Of a stretch of DNA of 64,000 bases, positions 60,601 through 64,000 are shown in pieces. Position 1 is the first letter of the stretch. Each line of letters starts with the position of its first letter. This stretch comes from Cardinalis cardinalis (taxonomy: Eukaryota > Chordata > Aves > Passeriformes > Cardinalidae). The DNA is taken from positions 4,536,308-4,600,307 of the forward strand of contig JACDOX010000008.1 in the NCBI GenBank assembly GCA_014549065.1, in the 5' to 3' direction. A model generated the notes under the pieces. It searched no databases. It was not told the origin of the DNA and saw only the letters and a list, made by a program, of their open reading frames with translations. Made by a program: the position numbers and the translations under genes.

Positions 60601-63446
60601 TTCATAACCCGTCCGAACATAAGCACGGGTGTTAGATGGTTTCTGCACGAGGTTATCGTGGGTGTATCCCTGCTGAATGCCTTTGTTAAAAATTAACAGA
60701 ATTTACTTCTCACTCTTGCAATCAGCACGTAGCTGCTCGGTCCTGAACATCCAAATGCCTTCTCCTGGCTGCCAGGGTTTTCACAGCTTATGGAGACACC
60801 AGATCTTGTCAATGGAATTTGTTTGCACTTAGTGATATTACTGGGAGATTTTCTTTGCATTTCACTTTTTTTTTCAATCTTCATTTAAATTCCAGTGGTA
60901 AAACTGGAAATGAAAATTCTCTGTTCATGCTTCATCATAACAAAGCCCACTGGTGCCAAATGAGAAGCCCAAGTATGTGACCACACCTGATGTCTTCACA
61001 CTTCTAGATGAAATGCAAGGCTTTGTTATTCTTTAGTATTTAGTAAACATAATTACACAATTCTTCTCTGCAAGACAGATTTTTTTNAAATTCTCCTTCC
61101 CCAAGTAAGGCCTTTGGTTTGGTTCATGTACAGAGTAGTTCCTACTAATCCCTTAACTTTGTGCATTGTGGTTTTGTCTATTTATCTATCCTTGCATTAG
61201 CATTATGCTGTGGCACCTTTATAGGGAGTCCCAGGGTTTAGGCTTTTAATAGAATTATGAAGATCTTACATGTAACATGCTCTGAGTTAATTCAAAATCC
61301 TTATCATTGTTTGTAAAATATTTGAATTTACTTAAATTTACTCTGGGAATACACCTCCTCTCAACTGAACCTTAGTAACAAGTACCGCAGAGAACCCTGC
61401 TGGGAACTACAATTATTCTATTTTCTCTCTTTTTTCCCCAAACTTCAAAGCCTTTATTTATCACAGAAGCCAAACAGACATGGTCTAGAAAGAGCTGGTA
61501 TATTAGTATCCTTATTTTACAAATAGAGATCCAAACATGTCTAGTNGAGGTCAGAACTGACATTTCACTGTGATGCATGCAAGACTTAGGCAGGCTCCAG
61601 CACAAGTTTTCCATTGAATTTGTCTAAGAACTGAGCTTTAGGTTTTCGCCTCTCTCTCCACTGCCTCTCATCAGCGAGGGCAGAACTGAGGATGCATCCT
61701 CTCCACTATTCCTTTGTTACTTAAGGGTGCATTTTCACAATTAGTGTAAGCTTATCCAATACTACTCTGTTGCTGAAAGGGACTTCCCTGCCCCTTGTCA
61801 CATGCTTGACCTGCTTTCCTGATTGCAGCTGTAGTGACTGTGGGGCTGTGGAGTCATTTCAGCTCATTCATCTAGCTGAAAGCTAAGCCTCTGAGTAAAA
61901 GCAGCTAGTTTTCAATCAGCTTTTTAGGTTCATCTNACTTGTATTAGGACTACACATACAGACATTAAAGCTAGCACAAGGAAGCAGGGCAGGTGAAAGG
62001 GACAGCCCCCTGGCTTTTTCAGGAACATNCCATTTTTCAGTTACCTTGTCTTAATCATGAAGACAAGGGGTAACAAATAGCTGTATTCATGGGTTTGGAA
62101 TTCAAATAATAGATTAGTAAGAGGGAATGTGNAAGACTGCTGTTGATGCTCCTACTTAAAGTAATTGCAGTTGCATGCAATAATTTCTGCAGAAAAAAAA
62201 ATTCAGGTGAGAAATTACAATGCTTTACATTAATACAGGGCTTTAAATGTTGTAATATAAAAAAATGTGAGTGAGACATAAGAAAACAGAGGCCTCCTGT
62301 CTTTCAGCTGTTTGCCACTTATTTTGATCACTGCTATAAAGAACTGATAGGTTTTAAGTAGAAAGCTATATTACTGATATATATGAAGTGAAGATAGGAT
62401 ATGATAGGAAAAAAATTTGCTGCTGTAGAGGCCTAGGTTGCCTGCTGTAGTGACCTGCCAAGACAGAACCCCGCCATCTTGTGGAATGCCTTGATATCAA
62501 AGTACACAGCTTTGCTTCTCAAAAGACACCTTTTTCTTTTCTTATTTCCCATGATATGTTTGTTTCTACAGAAGTGCTGTGATGGCTCATTTGTGCCTGG
62601 AGTGTCCAGGGAAATACTCTGAAGAGCCATCATAGGATTTTCCCACTCTCATAGATTTCTCTTGACACCTTTTACCAGCCATGTCAGAGACTGGCTTCTG
62701 AATTATAAGATCTGGCCAGATGGGGTAGGCTGTTCTTAACATCAAGGTAAATAGAACTGTCAGTAAATGTTAAACTCATATTCCAGTAACTGGCAAAAGN
62801 CAGATGAGAAGAACATTAAAGACTGTCTGCATGCAGCCTTTGAAAGATGANATTTTAGCATTGGCAAGNTACAGACAGATTTTTGAAATGGTGCATCCCT
62901 TTCTGATGAACATATAGCCCAAATACTACATNNAAAGCTTTTTCTTATGCATTTTCTAGTAAGACTGTATCTGTTCCCATTATTATTCAGCAGATCTGAC
63001 TAATGGGAATTAGATTCTAGATATAACAGATCCAGTTCCTAAAGTCTGTGTTTGAACACACATTCCAGTTCTTAAAGTTTGGACATGGATTTGCTATAAC
63101 CTGCAAAATNCAGATGATATTCTGAATTTAGTTCAAACTTTCTTCAAACTGAGAACTTTGAACCAAAGCTTTTAATTCAGACTCATTTTTTCACCTACAT
63201 TNTAAAAGTACCAACAAATTATTAGATGGTAAACAAAAATGCCAGTCTATTCCCAGTCTTTNTTTTAAGAAGCAATGGAAAGTATTCTGCTTACTCAGTA
63301 TCATTATTAATACAAATTTAGGATTATGATCTCAGGTTTTGTCCTGTGTTTTCTAGAGGCTTGTGCAGACTATCACTGGACTTAGCAGCTCTATAACTTA
63401 TTAAAACTTGGCAGTCCATAGTTACAAATCTAACTGGATATCAAAA
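60601..63446. other. Upstream intergenic DNA
   Basis: AT-rich sequence beyond the CpG island, with increasingly frequent single Ns. I found no coding exon or recognisable repeat on either strand. Confidence 0.6.
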
Positions 63447-63854
63447 TGTTGGCAGTCTAGGCTCCTAGTATCCGCGTTCTGCAAAGAATAAAAACCAGAA
63501 TGGTATTAAAAACAAAGTGAAGAGGAACATGGTGTCATATATTGCAAGAGTTCTATTGTCAATATATTTCAAAGGTTCCATATTGCTAGAGTTTCATACC
63601 TCCTTGATGTTTCTCTTAGGCAGCTCCGCTAAGCACTAACTCTTCCTTCTCCCCAGAGTAGGCAACTGACTCCAGTTCCCCCTCAACCAACCAATCCACT
63701 CTTTTATAACACTCATTCGTCTCATTTGCTACAGCTGTGGCCTGTTAAATTCAGGCCTGTTCCCAATCTCTAATAATTGGCTCAGCTGCAACTCCTTAAA
63801 GGGTAAGGTTACTTTCTATAGTACCTCTATTTTCTTTTATTGTATCCCCCTACA
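63447..63854 (-). mobile_element. Probable avian ERV LTR
   Basis: On the minus strand the 408-bp block starts TGTAGGGGG and ends CCAACA, giving TG...CA termini. It has a TATA-like TATAAAAG (63708-63701), and blocks such as CAGGCCACAGCTG and GGATTGGTTGGTTGAGGGGG recall an avian LTR family. No matching target duplication is visible at these ends and no AATAAA follows the TATA motif, so the boundaries or the call may be wrong. Confidence 0.42.
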
Positions 63855-64000
63855 GGAATGTCCAGAAAAAAAGGCAAGACTGTGGGCAGCATCCAACTAC
63901 ATTGCAGTACTAGAAACATCCTGCAATTCCAACTATAGCTGCAATGACAGCACGTCTCTACCAGCTCAGTAAGAAAGTATAAAAGATTAAGGAGATGCCC
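63855..64000. other. Unassigned flank
   Basis: Nothing recognised before the end of the window. Confidence 0.5.

Overview
The window is nuclear DNA from a bird. It carries one vertebrate gene split by GT-AG introns, CR1 LINE fragments, and LTRs of the kind found in avian genomes. Passerines or their relatives fit the LTRs best, but I cannot name the species. Isolated single N bases are scattered through it, as in a draft assembly.

The only gene I can support is MAP3K9 (mixed-lineage kinase 1, MLK1), on the minus strand. Eleven coding exons run from the ATG at 59859 down to the stop codon at 11335-11337. All ten junctions have GT/AG borders and the phases add up exactly (3150 nt, 1049 residues plus stop). 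The protein order is SH3 (about 22-80), kinase (about 109-370), leucine-zipper coiled coil (about 408-455), basic patch and CRIB-like motif (about 460-496), then a long Ser/Thr/Pro-rich tail. The gene is a stress-kinase module: SH3 autoinhibition, zipper dimerisation and Cdc42/Rac binding control a MAP3K that feeds JNK and p38.

Layout from high to low coordinates: intergenic DNA with a probable LTR (63.4-63.9 kb); a CpG-island promoter and exon 1 (59.0-60.6 kb); intron 1 with a second small GC-rich island (56.57-56.77 kb); exon 2 at 54 kb; a 21 kb intron 2 with an LTR at 35.6-36.7 kb; exon 3 at 32.6 kb; intron 3 with an old antisense CR1-like copy; exons 4-9 from 25 to 13.6 kb, with a CR1 split by a solo LTR in intron 5 and a sense CR1 in intron 8; exons 10-11 (13.0-11.3 kb), which encode most of the tail; then about 11 kb of probable 3' UTR and downstream DNA.

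I found no RNA gene, CRISPR array, second protein gene or new multi-gene system. The best leads are the intronic GC-rich island, a conserved hydrophobic segment in the tail, the nested LTR, the probable long 3' UTR, and exon-level differences from mammalian MAP3K9.
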